Of a stretch of DNA of 23,377 nt, positions 15,035 through 22,247 are shown one piece after another. Source of the DNA: Oscillospiraceae bacterium (GTDB taxonomy: Bacteria; Bacillota_A; Clostridia; Oscillospirales; CAG-272); contig SVSO01000017.1 in NCBI GenBank assembly GCA_015064195.1, positions 1-23,377 of the forward strand, written 5' to 3'. Positions within the stretch are counted from its first letter, which is position 1; the number at the start of each line of letters is the position of its first letter. Under the pieces are notes generated by a model. The model worked only from the letters and a program-made list of their open reading frames with translations. It was not told the origin of the DNA and searched no databases. Made by a program: the position numbers and the translations under genes.

Positions 15035-15044
15035 TGCAATTGCA
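15035..15044. promoter_or_regulatory. Palindrome TGCAATTGCA over the GH172 -35 box
   Basis: A 10-bp perfect palindrome overlapping the -35 element of the GH172 promoter in the divergent araC-GH172 intergenic space. It could be a regulator site; AraC proteins more often use direct repeats, so this is tentative. Confidence 0.35.
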
Positions 15045-15068
15045 CGGAAAGGGCGATTATGCTATAAT
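15040..15068 (+). promoter_or_regulatory. Promoter of the GH172 gene
   Basis: TTGCAC (15040-15045), 17-base spacer, TATAAT (15063-15068), 32 bases before the start codon. Confidence 0.87.
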
Positions 15069-15099
15069 TATATCACAAAGAAAGGAGGATTGCAATATT

Positions 15100-16173
15100 A
15101 TGAGCAATTATTTTACGGATTTATCCGGACTTGCCCGTGCAAGCCATTTTGAGTCCCGATCAATTTCTGCGGAAAACTTCAAGGGTGAAAAGGGTAAGGG
15201 CGGCATGGCCGAGACCGGAACCGGTGCCGGATGCGCCAGAGATCTCGGACGCGGCTGGAAAATCTCCCCCTCTGTGAATATTCCCGCAGGCCAGACCTTC
15301 GAGGTGGCTGACATCGAAGGCCCGGGCATCATCCGCCACATCTGGATGACGGACAGCTGCAAGGCAAACCGCCGCATGATTATCCGCTTCTATTGGGATG
15401 GCAGCGACACGCCGTCCGTGGAGGTGCCGCTGGGTGATTTCTTCGCCGCCGCGAATTACATGAGCTTCGCGCAGGTCACGTCTCTGCCGGTCTGTGTCAA
15501 TCCCGGCCGCGGCATGAACTGCTACTGGGAGATGCCCTTCCGCAAGCACTGCCGCATCACCGTGGAGAATATGCACGCGGAGACGGTGACGCTGTACTAT
15601 CAGGTGGACTATGTGCTGGGCGAGATCCCGGCGGACAGCTGCTATTTCCATGCACAGTTCCGCCGCGTAAATCCGCTGCCGTATAAGGAAGTTTATACCA
15701 TCGTTGACAATGTTGAGGGCTGCGGACAGTACGTGGGCACGTATATGTACTGGGGTCTGAACAATAACGCATGGTGGGGCGAAGGCGAGATCAAGTTCTA
15801 TCTTGACGGCGACGCGGAGTTCCCGACCATCTGCGGCACGGGCACTGAGGACTATTTCTGCGGCGCGTACAACTTTGACGTGGGTGGGCAGTACCGCGAA
15901 TTCTGCACGCCTTATGCCGGTGTACCCAAGATCACACGGCCGGACGGCACATACGGAGCAAATCACCGTTTCTCCATGTACCGCTGGCACATCACCGATC
16001 CCATCTATTTCAAGAAGGATCTGCGCGTGACCATTCAGGCGCTGGGCTGGCGGAGCGAAGGCCGGTATCTGCCGCGGCAGGACGATATTTCCTCCGTCTG
16101 CTACTGGTATCAGGACACCATCTGCAAGACCTTCCCCAAATTCCCGTCCCGGGACGAGCTGGAGATTATTTAA
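15100..16173 (+). CDS. GH172-family (DUF2961) glycoside hydrolase
   Basis: A 357-residue cytoplasmic protein (no signal peptide) of the DUF2961 family, now glycoside hydrolase family 172. Characterised members act on alpha-D-fructofuranosides/difructose dianhydrides or D-arabinofuranosides and form trimers. Family features are GPGIIRHIWMT (74-84), VPLGDFFA (109-116), the W-G-E-G-E stretch (226-230) and GTGTEDYF (246-253). The glutamates in the last two, about 20 residues apart, are the likely catalytic pair by spacing in known members. The ATG follows AAAGGAGG. Monocistronic, ending in a terminator; the neighbouring AraC suggests sugar-dependent control. The substrate cannot be told from sequence. 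Confidence 0.93.
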   Translation: MSNYFTDLSGLARASHFESRSISAENFKGEKGKGGMAETGTGAGCARDLGRGWKISPSVNIPAGQTFEVADIEGPGIIRHIWMTDSCKANRRMIIRFYWDGSDTPSVEVPLGDFFAAANYMSFAQVTSLPVCVNPGRGMNCYWEMPFRKHCRITVENMHAETVTLYYQVDYVLGEIPADSCYFHAQFRRVNPLPYKEVYTIVDNVEGCGQYVGTYMYWGLNNNAWWGEGEIKFYLDGDAEFPTICGTGTEDYFCGAYNFDVGGQYREFCTPYAGVPKITRPDGTYGANHRFSMYRWHITDPIYFKKDLRVTIQALGWRSEGRYLPRQDDISSVCYWYQDTICKTFPKFPSRDELEII

Positions 16174-16180
16174 TGAAAAG

Positions 16181-16214
16181 AACTGCGCTGTCCGTTCCCG
16201 GCAGCGCAGTTTTT
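16181..16214 (+). terminator. Terminator after the GH172 gene
   Basis: Stem AACTGCGCTG/CAGCGCAGTT with an 11-base loop followed by TTTTT on the plus strand. On the minus strand TTCTTTTC follows the same stem, so it can also serve the converging membrane-protein gene. Confidence 0.9.
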
Positions 16215-16660
16215 CATTTGAATTTTTTTGTTATATGCCGTAAGCTGATCCATTGGGCGATCAGCTGGAGTGCGAGGCAGATGGCGAGAATGAGAATGGT
16301 GATGCCCGCATCCTGGATGATCTTAAGCTGGTCGAGAATATCGGCGATGAAGATGGCCGCGCAGAGAGCATAGACACCCACTTCATTGGCGATCCGTCCG
16401 GCCTGATCCCGGATCCGGACCTGCAGTTCATCGTTTTGCTCGATGTTCTCATAATACAGAATCTTCTCGCGCGCCGCACGGTTTTTCGGCAGATTCCAGT
16501 AGAGATACCGTCCAATGGACAGAATGCCGAACATGGAGCAGTATCCCGTCAGATGGTACATCACATCGTCAAGTGCAGGTGCGGCGATCAGCGCGGCGAT
16601 GAGACTGCCGATGCCGATGGACAGCATGACGATACCTTCGATCAGATTACGCGTTCTCAT
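16214..16660 (-). CDS. Small integral membrane protein paired with XRE regulator (DUF2178-like)
   Basis: A 148-residue protein with four predicted membrane helices (about residues 6-28, 35-50, 95-113, 119-138). The cytoplasmic loop has NIEQNDELQVRIRDQAGRIA, the D-E-x-x-x-x-I-R-x-x-A-G pattern common to small Firmicute membrane proteins that follow a short XRE regulator. The ATG at 16660 follows AGGAGG by 8 bases; a longer open frame to 16813 is a shadow of the regulator. The first 14 bp overlap the regulator's end, so the two are translationally coupled. Family membership is by pattern, function unknown. Confidence 0.82.
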   Translation of the reverse strand: MRTRNLIEGIVMLSIGIGSLIAALIAAPALDDVMYHLTGYCSMFGILSIGRYLYWNLPKNRAAREKILYYENIEQNDELQVRIRDQAGRIANEVGVYALCAAIFIADILDQLKIIQDAGITILILAICLALQLIAQWISLRHITKKFK

Positions 16661-16862
16661 TCTCCGCGCCTCCTTCATAAATGAAAATTTCCTCGATGGG
16701 AATCCCGAAATATGCTGCGATGGCAAATGCCAGCTCGAGGGATGGGTTGTACTTGCCCGTTTCAATGGAGCTGACGGTCTGCCGGGACACACGGATGGCC
16801 AGCGCGAACTCATATTGTGTGATTCCGCGTTTTCGCCGGAGCTCTTCGATTCTGTTTTTCAC
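16647..16862 (-). CDS. Short XRE-family helix-turn-helix regulator
   Basis: A 71-residue DNA-binding protein, almost only an HTH_3 domain: MKNRIEELRRKRGITQYEFA, then LAIRVSRQTVSSIETGKYNPSLELAFAIAAYF and IEEIFIYE. This is the compact YgzD/YozG-like type. GTG at 16862 is taken as start because the homology begins there; a TTG at 16886 lies in an operator repeat just past the predicted transcription start. It is co-transcribed with the membrane protein. Two 18-bp operator-like repeats bracket its promoter, so self-repression is likely. Confidence 0.92.
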   Translation of the reverse strand: MKNRIEELRRKRGITQYEFALAIRVSRQTVSSIETGKYNPSLELAFAIAAYFGIPIEEIFIYEGGAENENA

Positions 16863-16880
16863 GCATCCACCGCCCTCTCG

Positions 16881-16898
16881 TGTCAAGTTTCCTTTACA
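16881..16898. promoter_or_regulatory. Operator copy 1 of the short XRE regulator
   Basis: TGTCAAGTTTCCTTTACA, an imperfect palindrome (TGTcAAG...CTTtACA) lying just downstream of the -10 box, where bound protein would block initiation. It matches copy 2 at 17 of 18 positions. Confidence 0.7.
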
Positions 16899-16903
16899 TT
16901 TTT

Positions 16904-16932
16904 ATTATAGCATAACAGCGCGGATTTGTCAA
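16904..16932 (-). promoter_or_regulatory. Promoter of the XRE-membrane protein pair
   Basis: TTGACA (16932-16927), 17-base spacer, TATAAT (16909-16904) on the minus strand, fully consensus. The -35 box lies inside operator copy 2. Confidence 0.92.
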
Positions 16933-16944
16933 GCTTCCTTTACA
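16927..16944. promoter_or_regulatory. Operator copy 2 of the short XRE regulator
   Basis: TGTCAAGCTTCCTTTACA, 46 bp from copy 1 and overlapping the -35 hexamer. With copy 1 it flanks the promoter core. Confidence 0.7.
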
Positions 16945-17004
16945 AAAAATATCGCAGGGTGAAAAACTATCCGTAAAGTTGAGCTTGGCACAAATGAGCG
17001 GTTA

Positions 17005-17033
17005 TTGATTCTTTCGGTGATTTATGGTACAAT
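17005..17033 (+). promoter_or_regulatory. Promoter of the XRE-TPR regulator
   Basis: TTGATT (17005-17010), 17-base spacer, TACAAT (17028-17033). The -35 box lies within a 20-bp sequence repeated inside the gene itself (17784-17803). Confidence 0.8.
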
Positions 17034-17081
17034 AGAGTCAGACAAGAGCTCATGTCAATCCAAATTATAAAGGAGAACCAA

Positions 17082-18206
17082 ATGGAACTGAACTTTGGTG
17101 AAAACATCCGCCGCCTGCGCCGTGTGCGGGAGCTGACGCAGGAACAGCTTGCGACTGCTCTCGGCGTTACCGCTCAGTCTGTGTCAAAATGGGAGTGTGC
17201 CTACGGCTATCCAGACATCACGCAGCTGCCTGCCATCGCCAACTTCTTTGGTGTGAGCATCGACGAGCTGCTTGCTAACGATGCCGCGTCAAGAGAAGCA
17301 GAGAGGGAGAAGTTTGAGAAGGAATTGAACACCTATGATTGGTACAGCACGGATAAGCTCGAATTTGCCGCGGCGTATTATCGGCGCTATCCCGATGATC
17401 TCTATTATGCGTATTGTCTGGGCGCGGAAATCAGCGGTCATATCGTGGAAAATCCGGAGAATCGCGCAAAGTATATGCCGCTGCTCCGTGAGGCGGCAGA
17501 CAGGATGCTGGACAATGCCGAATACCGCAATATGGCGATCGAGCAGATGGTGGCAGCCTGCGAGGAAGATGAGGTCGGGGCGTGGCTGAAGCTTGTGCCG
17601 AATACTGCAAACTATACCCGCCGCAGTCTGATGATCAACCGCTTCATCCGGTATGACGATGACAAAAACACACTGATCTATCAGGGGTTGGAATCCATTG
17701 AAAATATGGCAAAACAGCTGGAGAGTCGGTATCCGGATCGGCTTGGTCCGGTTCGGAAGGTTGAGTATCACAAAAGCGTGCTGGCGGTTATTGATTCTTT
17801 CGGCAAGGATGGGAGTGTCCCCGACGGATGGCTGGCGTTTTACGCCTACAAGCAGCTGGTGCTTGCCGCCTGCCTGTTCGGAAGCGGGAATGTGGACGGC
17901 GGCAGGGCAGAATTCCTGTCCGCCATGGAAAAGCTCCGCCGCTTCCAGAGTCTGACCGACGAATATCTTGACATGGGCGGAATGCTGTTTGGCAATCTGC
18001 GCGTGAACAAGACTTGGGATGCTGCTATGGATACAGACGGAAATATTCACCGCCTTTACGCCACTGTGCCATGCCGTTACTATGGCAATATGGCGTACAT
18101 CCGTGATCTGCTGACCAATCCCCGCTGGTCATGGTTCAACAGCGCAAGAAATGAGCCGTATTTTGCAGATGCCCTCGCTTGGCTTGAGAGCATCGATGAA
18201 GGCTGA
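17082..18206 (+). CDS. XRE-family regulator with helical (TPR-like) C-terminal domain
   Basis: A 374-residue protein. Residues 3-62 form an HTH_3 domain (FGENIRRLRRVRELTQEQLA, LGVTAQSVSKWECAYGYPDITQLPAIANFFGVSIDELL). The remaining 300 residues are helical with aromatic/alanine patterns suggestive of TPR repeats (LEFAAAYYRRYPDDLYYAYC; LAFYAYKQLVLAACLFGSG), as in many Clostridial XRE-TPR regulators that may bind peptides or partner proteins. The ATG at 17082 follows AAAGGAG by 6 bases. Monocistronic. The target is unknown. Confidence 0.88.
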   Translation: MELNFGENIRRLRRVRELTQEQLATALGVTAQSVSKWECAYGYPDITQLPAIANFFGVSIDELLANDAASREAEREKFEKELNTYDWYSTDKLEFAAAYYRRYPDDLYYAYCLGAEISGHIVENPENRAKYMPLLREAADRMLDNAEYRNMAIEQMVAACEEDEVGAWLKLVPNTANYTRRSLMINRFIRYDDDKNTLIYQGLESIENMAKQLESRYPDRLGPVRKVEYHKSVLAVIDSFGKDGSVPDGWLAFYAYKQLVLAACLFGSGNVDGGRAEFLSAMEKLRRFQSLTDEYLDMGGMLFGNLRVNKTWDAAMDTDGNIHRLYATVPCRYYGNMAYIRDLLTNPRWSWFNSARNEPYFADALAWLESIDEG

Positions 18207-18207
18207 A

Positions 18208-18235
18208 AATGGCTGAGCCTTCCGGCTCAGCCATT
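18208..18235. terminator. Bidirectional terminator between converging genes
   Basis: Perfect 12-bp stem AATGGCTGAGCC/GGCTCAGCCATT with a TTCC loop. It lies 2 bases after the XRE-TPR stop and 7 bases before the stop of the converging gene; short T-rich flanks (ATTATTTG, ATTTTC) occur on both strands. Confidence 0.85.
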
Positions 18236-18241
18236 ATTTGA

Positions 18242-19033
18242 TCAAACCATAGCAAAATCGCAGTAGATGGGAGAATGGTCGGTGGGATCAAGGGCATCCT
18301 GATCCTCGATGACGACGAATCGCTCGGGCATGATATTGCCGCGGTATGCGATGTGGTCGATGGAATGCTCCCATGTGAGTGTGGTGCGGCGGCCGTGATA
18401 CAGTCCGTCCTCGCCGCGCTGGGGATCGCCGTGATGGGTGCTGACATCGCTGGTGTACTTCGCATGATCGCGTGCCAACCGCCAGCCGGTTTTTCTCAGA
18501 TACTGGATCGCCGGTGCATTGGGGAAGCTGTTCATATCGCCGAGAGCGACGGTGGCTATGTCGTATTTGGTGCAAAGCTCATCCGCGCATTTTGTGATGA
18601 GATGGGCATTGGATACGCGGAGTGCGTCATGCTCCGGATCGCCGAATTTCTGATACCAGAAGTGCGTGCCGAACACGGCCAGAAGCTTGCCGGTCTGAAT
18701 GTGCTTGAGCACTGCCCATGTTGCGCCCTTGGATTTGTCGGGCGTGTCGGGGAACTTGACGAAGCCGCTCTCCAGCTCCTCGAACATACCGGTGCGGTAG
18801 ACCAGCGGAACATAGTTGTTGTCGGGAGCATCGGGGGAGGTGACGAAGGTGTACTTGTCCTTCAGTGCCGCGTACAGCTTGGAATTGTTCCATGCGGGAG
18901 TCGCTTCCTGCATGGCGAGAATGTCAGGATCGTATTTTTCGTAGATTTTGCCCAGCTGCTCCTCACGGATGTCAACGGGATTGCCAAAATAATCGCCCCA
19001 GATGTTGGATGCCATGATGCGAACAAAAATCAT
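18242..19033 (-). CDS. Endonuclease/exonuclease/phosphatase (EEP) family protein
   Basis: A 263-residue metal-dependent hydrolase without a signal peptide. The EEP fold residues are all visible: N in MASNIWG, the metal-binding Glu in DILAMQEA, GTHFWY, GDMNSFPN (GDxN), SIDHIAY (SxDH) and the terminal TDHSPIYCDF with the catalytic His. The substrate (DNA repair, phosphodiester or sphingomyelin-like) cannot be assigned. ATG at 19033 follows GGAGG by 7 bases; a longer frame to 19078 runs back into the rplA terminator. No separate promoter is evident in the 30 bases between that terminator and the gene, so read-through may feed it. Confidence 0.93.
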   Translation of the reverse strand: MIFVRIMASNIWGDYFGNPVDIREEQLGKIYEKYDPDILAMQEATPAWNNSKLYAALKDKYTFVTSPDAPDNNYVPLVYRTGMFEELESGFVKFPDTPDKSKGATWAVLKHIQTGKLLAVFGTHFWYQKFGDPEHDALRVSNAHLITKCADELCTKYDIATVALGDMNSFPNAPAIQYLRKTGWRLARDHAKYTSDVSTHHGDPQRGEDGLYHGRRTTLTWEHSIDHIAYRGNIMPERFVVIEDQDALDPTDHSPIYCDFAMV

Positions 19034-19063
19034 AATGATGCCTCCATTTTGGATGGAATTTTT

Positions 19064-19093
19064 AAAAAAAGCCGCCACGAATGTGACGGCTTT
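19064..19093 (-). terminator. Terminator of the rpmG-rplA operon
   Basis: Stem AAAGCCGTCAC/GTGGCGGCTTT (one G-U pair) with a 4-base loop, running into seven T on the minus strand, 10 bases after the rplA stop. Confidence 0.93.
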
Positions 19094-19103
19094 TGATTGT
19101 CAA

Positions 19104-19796
19104 TTAACCGAGCTTTGCGGAGTTTACCTTTACGCCGGGGCCCATGGTAGCGGCTACGACGCAGCTCTTGATATACTGACCCTTTGCTGCAGCGGGCTTT
19201 GCCTTGATGATAGCGCCGAGAAGAGTGTTGAAGTTCTCGGTGAGCTTTTCCTGACCGAAGGAAGCCTTGCCGATGGGGCAGTGGATGATGTTGGTCTTGT
19301 CGAGACGGTACTCGATCTTACCGGCCTTAGCTTCCTTAACAGCCTTGGCAACATCCATGGTAACAGTACCAGCCTTGGGGTTCGGCATGAGACCCTTCGG
19401 ACCGAGGATCTTACCGAGACGGCCGATAACGCCCATCATATCGGGGGTAGCGATGATGATGTCGAACTCGAACCAGTTTTCCTGCTGGATCTTAGCGACA
19501 TAATCCTCAGCACCTACATAGTCAGCGCCTGCTTCTTCAGCAGCCTTTGCTCTGTCGCCCTTCGCGAAAACGAGGGTGCGGACGGTCTTACCGGTACCGT
19601 TGGGAAGAACAACTGCACCGCGGACCTGCTGGTCAGCGTGGCGAGAGTCAACGCCCAGACGGACATGAACCTCTACGGTCTCGTCGAACTTTGCCTTAGC
19701 GGTCTGGCAAACCAGCTCGAGAGCCTCTGCAGGATCATACAGCTTGGTTTTTTCGATGAGCTTTACGCTCTCGACATATTTCTTTCCTGTGCTCAT
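19104..19796 (-). CDS. rplA: 50S ribosomal protein L1
   Basis: A 230-residue ribosomal protein that binds 23S rRNA at the L1 stalk and usually represses its own operon. Signatures are [68 protein letters not shown] (shown here as recognised motif elements [17 protein letters not shown]) and the C-terminal [13 protein letters not shown]. The ATG follows AAGGAGGAG. It is the last gene of the operon, 13 bases after rplK. Confidence 0.98.
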   Translation of the reverse strand: MSTGKKYVESVKLIEKTKLYDPAEALELVCQTAKAKFDETVEVHVRLGVDSRHADQQVRGAVVLPNGTGKTVRTLVFAKGDRAKAAEEAGADYVGAEDYVAKIQQENWFEFDIIIATPDMMGVIGRLGKILGPKGLMPNPKAGTVTMDVAKAVKEAKAGKIEYRLDKTNIIHCPIGKASFGQEKLTENFNTLLGAIIKAKPAAAKGQYIKSCVVAATMGPGVKVNSAKLG

Positions 19797-19809
19797 TGTT
19801 AACTCCTCC

Positions 19810-20235
19810 TTATTCCTCGACGGTGATACCCATAGAGCGTGCAGTACCTGCGATCATGCTCATAGCAGCCTCGATGGAGCCTGCGTTCAGGTCGGGCATC
19901 TTGGTTTCTGCGATCTGCTTTACCTGATCCTTGGTCAGCTTTGCAACCTTGGTCTTGTTGGGGGTAGCGGATGCAGTCTCGATACCTGCTGCCTTCTTGA
20001 TGAGAACGGGAGCGGGCGGAGTCTTGGTGATGAAGGAGAAGGAACGGTCAGCATAAACCGTGATAACGACCGGGATGATGAGGCCGATATCCTTCTTGGT
20101 TCTCTCGTTGAATTCCTTGGTGAATACCGGAATTGCAACACCGTAAGCACCGAGTGCAGGACCTACGGGCGGAGCGGGAGTAGCCTTTCCTGCCGGCAGC
20201 TGCAGCTTGATGTAGCCTGTAATTTTCTTTGCCAT
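19810..20235 (-). CDS. rplK: 50S ribosomal protein L11
   Basis: A 141-residue ribosomal protein of the GTPase-associated centre. The N-terminal domain shows [20 protein letters not shown], the C-terminal rRNA-binding domain VLIKKAAGI and [12 protein letters not shown]. Normal length. ATG with GGAGGTG 6-7 bases upstream. The 113 bases between nusG and rplK hold two small stems (GGAGCG/CGCTCC and GGGAGAA/TTCTCCC) but no terminator. Confidence 0.98.
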   Translation of the reverse strand: MAKKITGYIKLQLPAGKATPAPPVGPALGAYGVAIPVFTKEFNERTKKDIGLIIPVVITVYADRSFSFITKTPPAPVLIKKAAGIETASATPNKTKVAKLTKDQVKQIAETKMPDLNAGSIEAAMSMIAGTARSMGITVEE

Positions 20236-20348
20236 GATAAATACACCTCCGTATTGTGGTAGAAGGAGCGGATTTCGCTCCAGTTAAAATTTTCGGGAGA
20301 ATTTTTAGTGGTTTTCTCCCTCCCACGTTATGAGGGGAATGATACCTC

Positions 20349-20900
20349 TCACTCGTTCGCAAGGGTGATCGCGTCCGAATCAAGCTCGAACGGCGTATCT
20401 CTTCCGAACATATTGGCGATGACCGTGACTTTCTTTTTGTCGTCGGAGATCTCGCTGAGTGTGCCGCGCATACCCTTGAGTGCTCCGTCGATAATTTCCA
20501 CGGTGTCACCGATGCTGTAATTGACAACGACCTTGGGAGCAGCAGCTTCGATGCCCATAGAGGCAACCTCTGCGTCCGTCAGTGCGGTGGGCTTGGATCC
20601 GGGGCCTACAAAGCCTGTAACGCCGCTGATATTTCTGACGACGTGCCATGTTTCGTCAGTCATAACCATTTTTACAAGCACATAGCTCGGGTAGATCTTT
20701 TCCTCCACCTGCTTTTTGGTTCCGTTGTCAGAAACCATTTCAACCGTTTCGACCGGAATCCGGATATCCACGATGACATCCTGAAGTCCGCGGTTTTCGA
20801 CGATTTTTTCAAGGTTCGTCTTTACCTTGTTCTCGTAGCCGGAGTAGGTATGGGCCACATACCATCTTTTTTCCCCGGTTGCATCATACAGATCACTCAT
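20349..20900 (-). CDS. nusG: Transcription termination/antitermination protein NusG
   Basis: A 183-residue RNA polymerase-binding elongation factor. The NGN domain (about residues 11-115) shows RWYVAHTYSGYENKV, EEKIYPSYVLVKM and VRNISGVTGFVGPG; the KOW domain follows (YSIGDTVEIIDGALKGMRG) and FGRDTPFELD closes it. ATG with GGAG 8 bases upstream. Located between secE and rplK as usual. Confidence 0.98.
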   Translation of the reverse strand: MSDLYDATGEKRWYVAHTYSGYENKVKTNLEKIVENRGLQDVIVDIRIPVETVEMVSDNGTKKQVEEKIYPSYVLVKMVMTDETWHVVRNISGVTGFVGPGSKPTALTDAEVASMGIEAAAPKVVVNYSIGDTVEIIDGALKGMRGTLSEISDDKKKVTVIANMFGRDTPFELDSDAITLANE

Positions 20901-20923
20901 TTACGATTCTCCGTGACAGCTTA

Positions 20924-21187
20924 TCAGCCGACAAGCTTGCCGAGTGCAAGAATGCCGTTGGAGAACGCAAAGTCGAGAAGACCGATGCACGCGCCGACGA
21001 TGATGACTGCGACTGCTACGAGGAGCGTGTTCTTGATCGTGGACTCGCGGGTCGCCCAAACGACCTTCTTCAGTTCACTTCTGTACTCACGCCAGAACTT
21101 GCCGATTTTGGAACCGAGAGAGGGCTTGTCCTTCTTCGCGGGCTTCTTTTCGGCAGTCTTCGCTTCCAGCTTTTCGTTTTCCGCCAT
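20924..21187 (-). CDS. secE: Preprotein translocase subunit SecE
   Basis: An 87-residue single-span membrane protein that clamps SecY in the Sec translocon. A lysine-rich, disordered N-terminus (1-25) precedes the conserved amphipathic helix WREYRSELKKVVWATRESTIKNT and one membrane helix (about 54-75). ATG with GGAGG upstream. 23 bases before nusG. Confidence 0.96.
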   Translation of the reverse strand: MAENEKLEAKTAEKKPAKKDKPSLGSKIGKFWREYRSELKKVVWATRESTIKNTLLVAVAVIIVGACIGLLDFAFSNGILALGKLVG

Positions 21188-21222
21188 GTTGATCCTCCAA
21201 TCAGTGGCAGGCAGATGCCTGT

Positions 21223-21372
21223 TTATTTGGTTTCCTTGTGAAGGGTATGCTTGCGGCAGAATTTGCAGTACTTGTTCATTTCAAGTCTGTCGGGGTCATT
21301 TTTCTTGTTTTTCTTTGTGTCGTAGTTTCTCTGCTTGCATTCGCTGCACGCCAGTGTGATCTTGACTCTCAT
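21223..21372 (-). CDS. rpmG: 50S ribosomal protein L33
   Basis: A 49-residue ribosomal protein of the zinc-binding (C+) type: both knuckles, CSEC and CKFC, are intact, with [16 protein letters not shown] between. The ATG at 21372 follows GGGAGGTG; longer open frames to 21531 are leader sequence. First gene of the rpmG-secE-nusG-rplK-rplA operon. Confidence 0.96.
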   Translation of the reverse strand: MRVKITLACSECKQRNYDTKKNKKNDPDRLEMNKYCKFCRKHTLHKETK

Positions 21373-21554
21373 TTCGGCACCTCCCGATAAAATTATGCGT
21401 CGGATGAATTTCATTCGCCGCTTGATTGTGACCGCCGCTCCGTCTGCATGGCCGGGCGAAGCACCGATCTGTACCTCCCTCGTGGAGAGCGGTATCCCGA
21501 TTGTGACCCATCCGCGGCGGAATGCGCACAAAAAAAGAACCCTCTCACAGAGGT
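21373..21554 (-). promoter_or_regulatory. Long 5' leader of the rpmG-rplA operon
   Basis: About 180 nt of GC-rich untranslated leader. It begins with a 5-bp hairpin CCTCT/AGAGG followed by TTCTTTTTTT (21553-21531), a marginal terminator right at the predicted transcript start. It contains GGTCACAATC twice (21508-21499 and 21433-21424). No convincing reading frame is present. A regulatory role is possible but unproven. Confidence 0.5.
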
Positions 21555-21560
21555 AATATT

Positions 21561-21589
21561 ATTCTACCACAATTCTTGCGATTTGTCAA
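21561..21589 (-). promoter_or_regulatory. Promoter of the rpmG-rplA operon
   Basis: TTGACA (21589-21584), 17-base spacer, TAGAAT (21566-21561) on the minus strand. Confidence 0.88.
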
Positions 21590-21640
21590 GGGTTTTTGCG
21601 GATTTTTTCAGGAATTTTTCGAGGTTCTCCGGCATTTTTC

Positions 21641-21673
21641 AAAAGACGGCGGCCGTCGGGGATCCCGACGGCC
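21641..21673 (-). terminator. Terminator of the Spo0A-like gene
   Basis: Perfect 10-bp stem GGCCGTCGGG/CCCGACGGCC with a 3-base loop, continuing GCCGTC and TTTT on the minus strand, 10 bases after the stop codon. Confidence 0.82.
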
Positions 21674-21683
21674 GGAAAAAAGT

Positions 21684-22046
21684 CTACAGCTCGCCCCGGC
21701 GCAGCTTTTCCGCCGTCAGCTGAATGAATGCGCCCGTTCTCAGCGGACGGTGGTTGCTGTCGAAATAATCGCTGTGGGCATCCAGACCGTGCTTTTCGTA
21801 GGCACTCAGGATGCATTCGCGGCACAGAGACTGAACACGCTCCGAGCGGGTGCGGAAGATCTTTGCCGTGTTGGGGTAAAGGGTTTTCGTGACCTTCAGC
21901 GCGGTGAAGGGATCGCTGTATGCGGTTCTGACCATATGATGCAGATAGCGGAAGCCGTATACGGCGGGGGAGATGCCGAAGATCAGGAGAACGCGCGTGA
22001 TGCGCTCGTCAAGATCGTCGCTCTGACCGGGAATGATGAATTTCAT
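21684..22046 (-). CDS. Stand-alone Spo0A effector (DNA-binding) domain protein
   Basis: A 120-residue protein matching only the C-terminal effector domain of Spo0A. The stretch ITRVLLIFGISPAVYGFRYL corresponds to the first helices, KVTKTLYPNTAKIFRTRSER to the region that meets DNA, and VQSLCRECILSAYEKHGLD to the Spo0A end. There is no receiver domain and no phosphorylatable aspartate region, so regulation must be by expression, dimerisation or other partners. ATG at 22046 follows GAGGTGATTCAC; a GTG at 22055 lies inside that ribosome site. Its own promoter and terminator make it monocistronic. The role (sporulation-like, repressor, competitor for 0A boxes) is unknown. Confidence 0.85.
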   Translation of the reverse strand: MKFIIPGQSDDLDERITRVLLIFGISPAVYGFRYLHHMVRTAYSDPFTALKVTKTLYPNTAKIFRTRSERVQSLCRECILSAYEKHGLDAHSDYFDSNHRPLRTGAFIQLTAEKLRRGEL

Positions 22047-22079
22047 GTGAATCACCTCATTTCAAATTAATACCCGAAT

Positions 22080-22108
22080 ATTATACCATAACCGACAGCG
22101 GGATTCAA
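22080..22108 (-). promoter_or_regulatory. Promoter of the Spo0A-like gene
   Basis: TTGAAT (22108-22103), 17-base spacer, TATAAT (22085-22080) on the minus strand. Confidence 0.85.
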
Positions 22109-22207
22109 TTGACATCGTTTATGAAGAATTCCGTCGGATTTTGCCGGAGGTGCGAAGGAATTTCAGGATTCTGTCAGAAAATGTCGCAGGCCCGGCCGGA
22201 CATCGGC

Positions 22208-22241
22208 ATTTTCTGAATATTGCACATGATTTTCTGAATAT
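22208..22241 (+). promoter_or_regulatory. Paired 13-bp direct repeats upstream of the ygiQ promoter
   Basis: ATTTTCTGAATAT occurs at 22208-22220 and again at 22229-22241, 21 bp apart start to start (two helical turns), ending 6 bases before the -35 box. A related inverted part, TCAGAAAAT, is at 22174-22182. Spacing and position suit a dimeric regulator bound on one face of the DNA. Confidence 0.6.
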
Positions 22242-22247
22242 GACCGC

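Noticed and set aside
16661..16813. N-terminal extension of the small membrane protein
   Set aside because: Same situation: it is the out-of-frame reading of the XRE regulator, and AGGAGG marks the ATG at 16660.
21188..21222. A tRNA or terminator between rpmG and secE
   Set aside because: Only a 5-bp stem CAGGC/GCCTG is present, with no T-run and no tRNA features.
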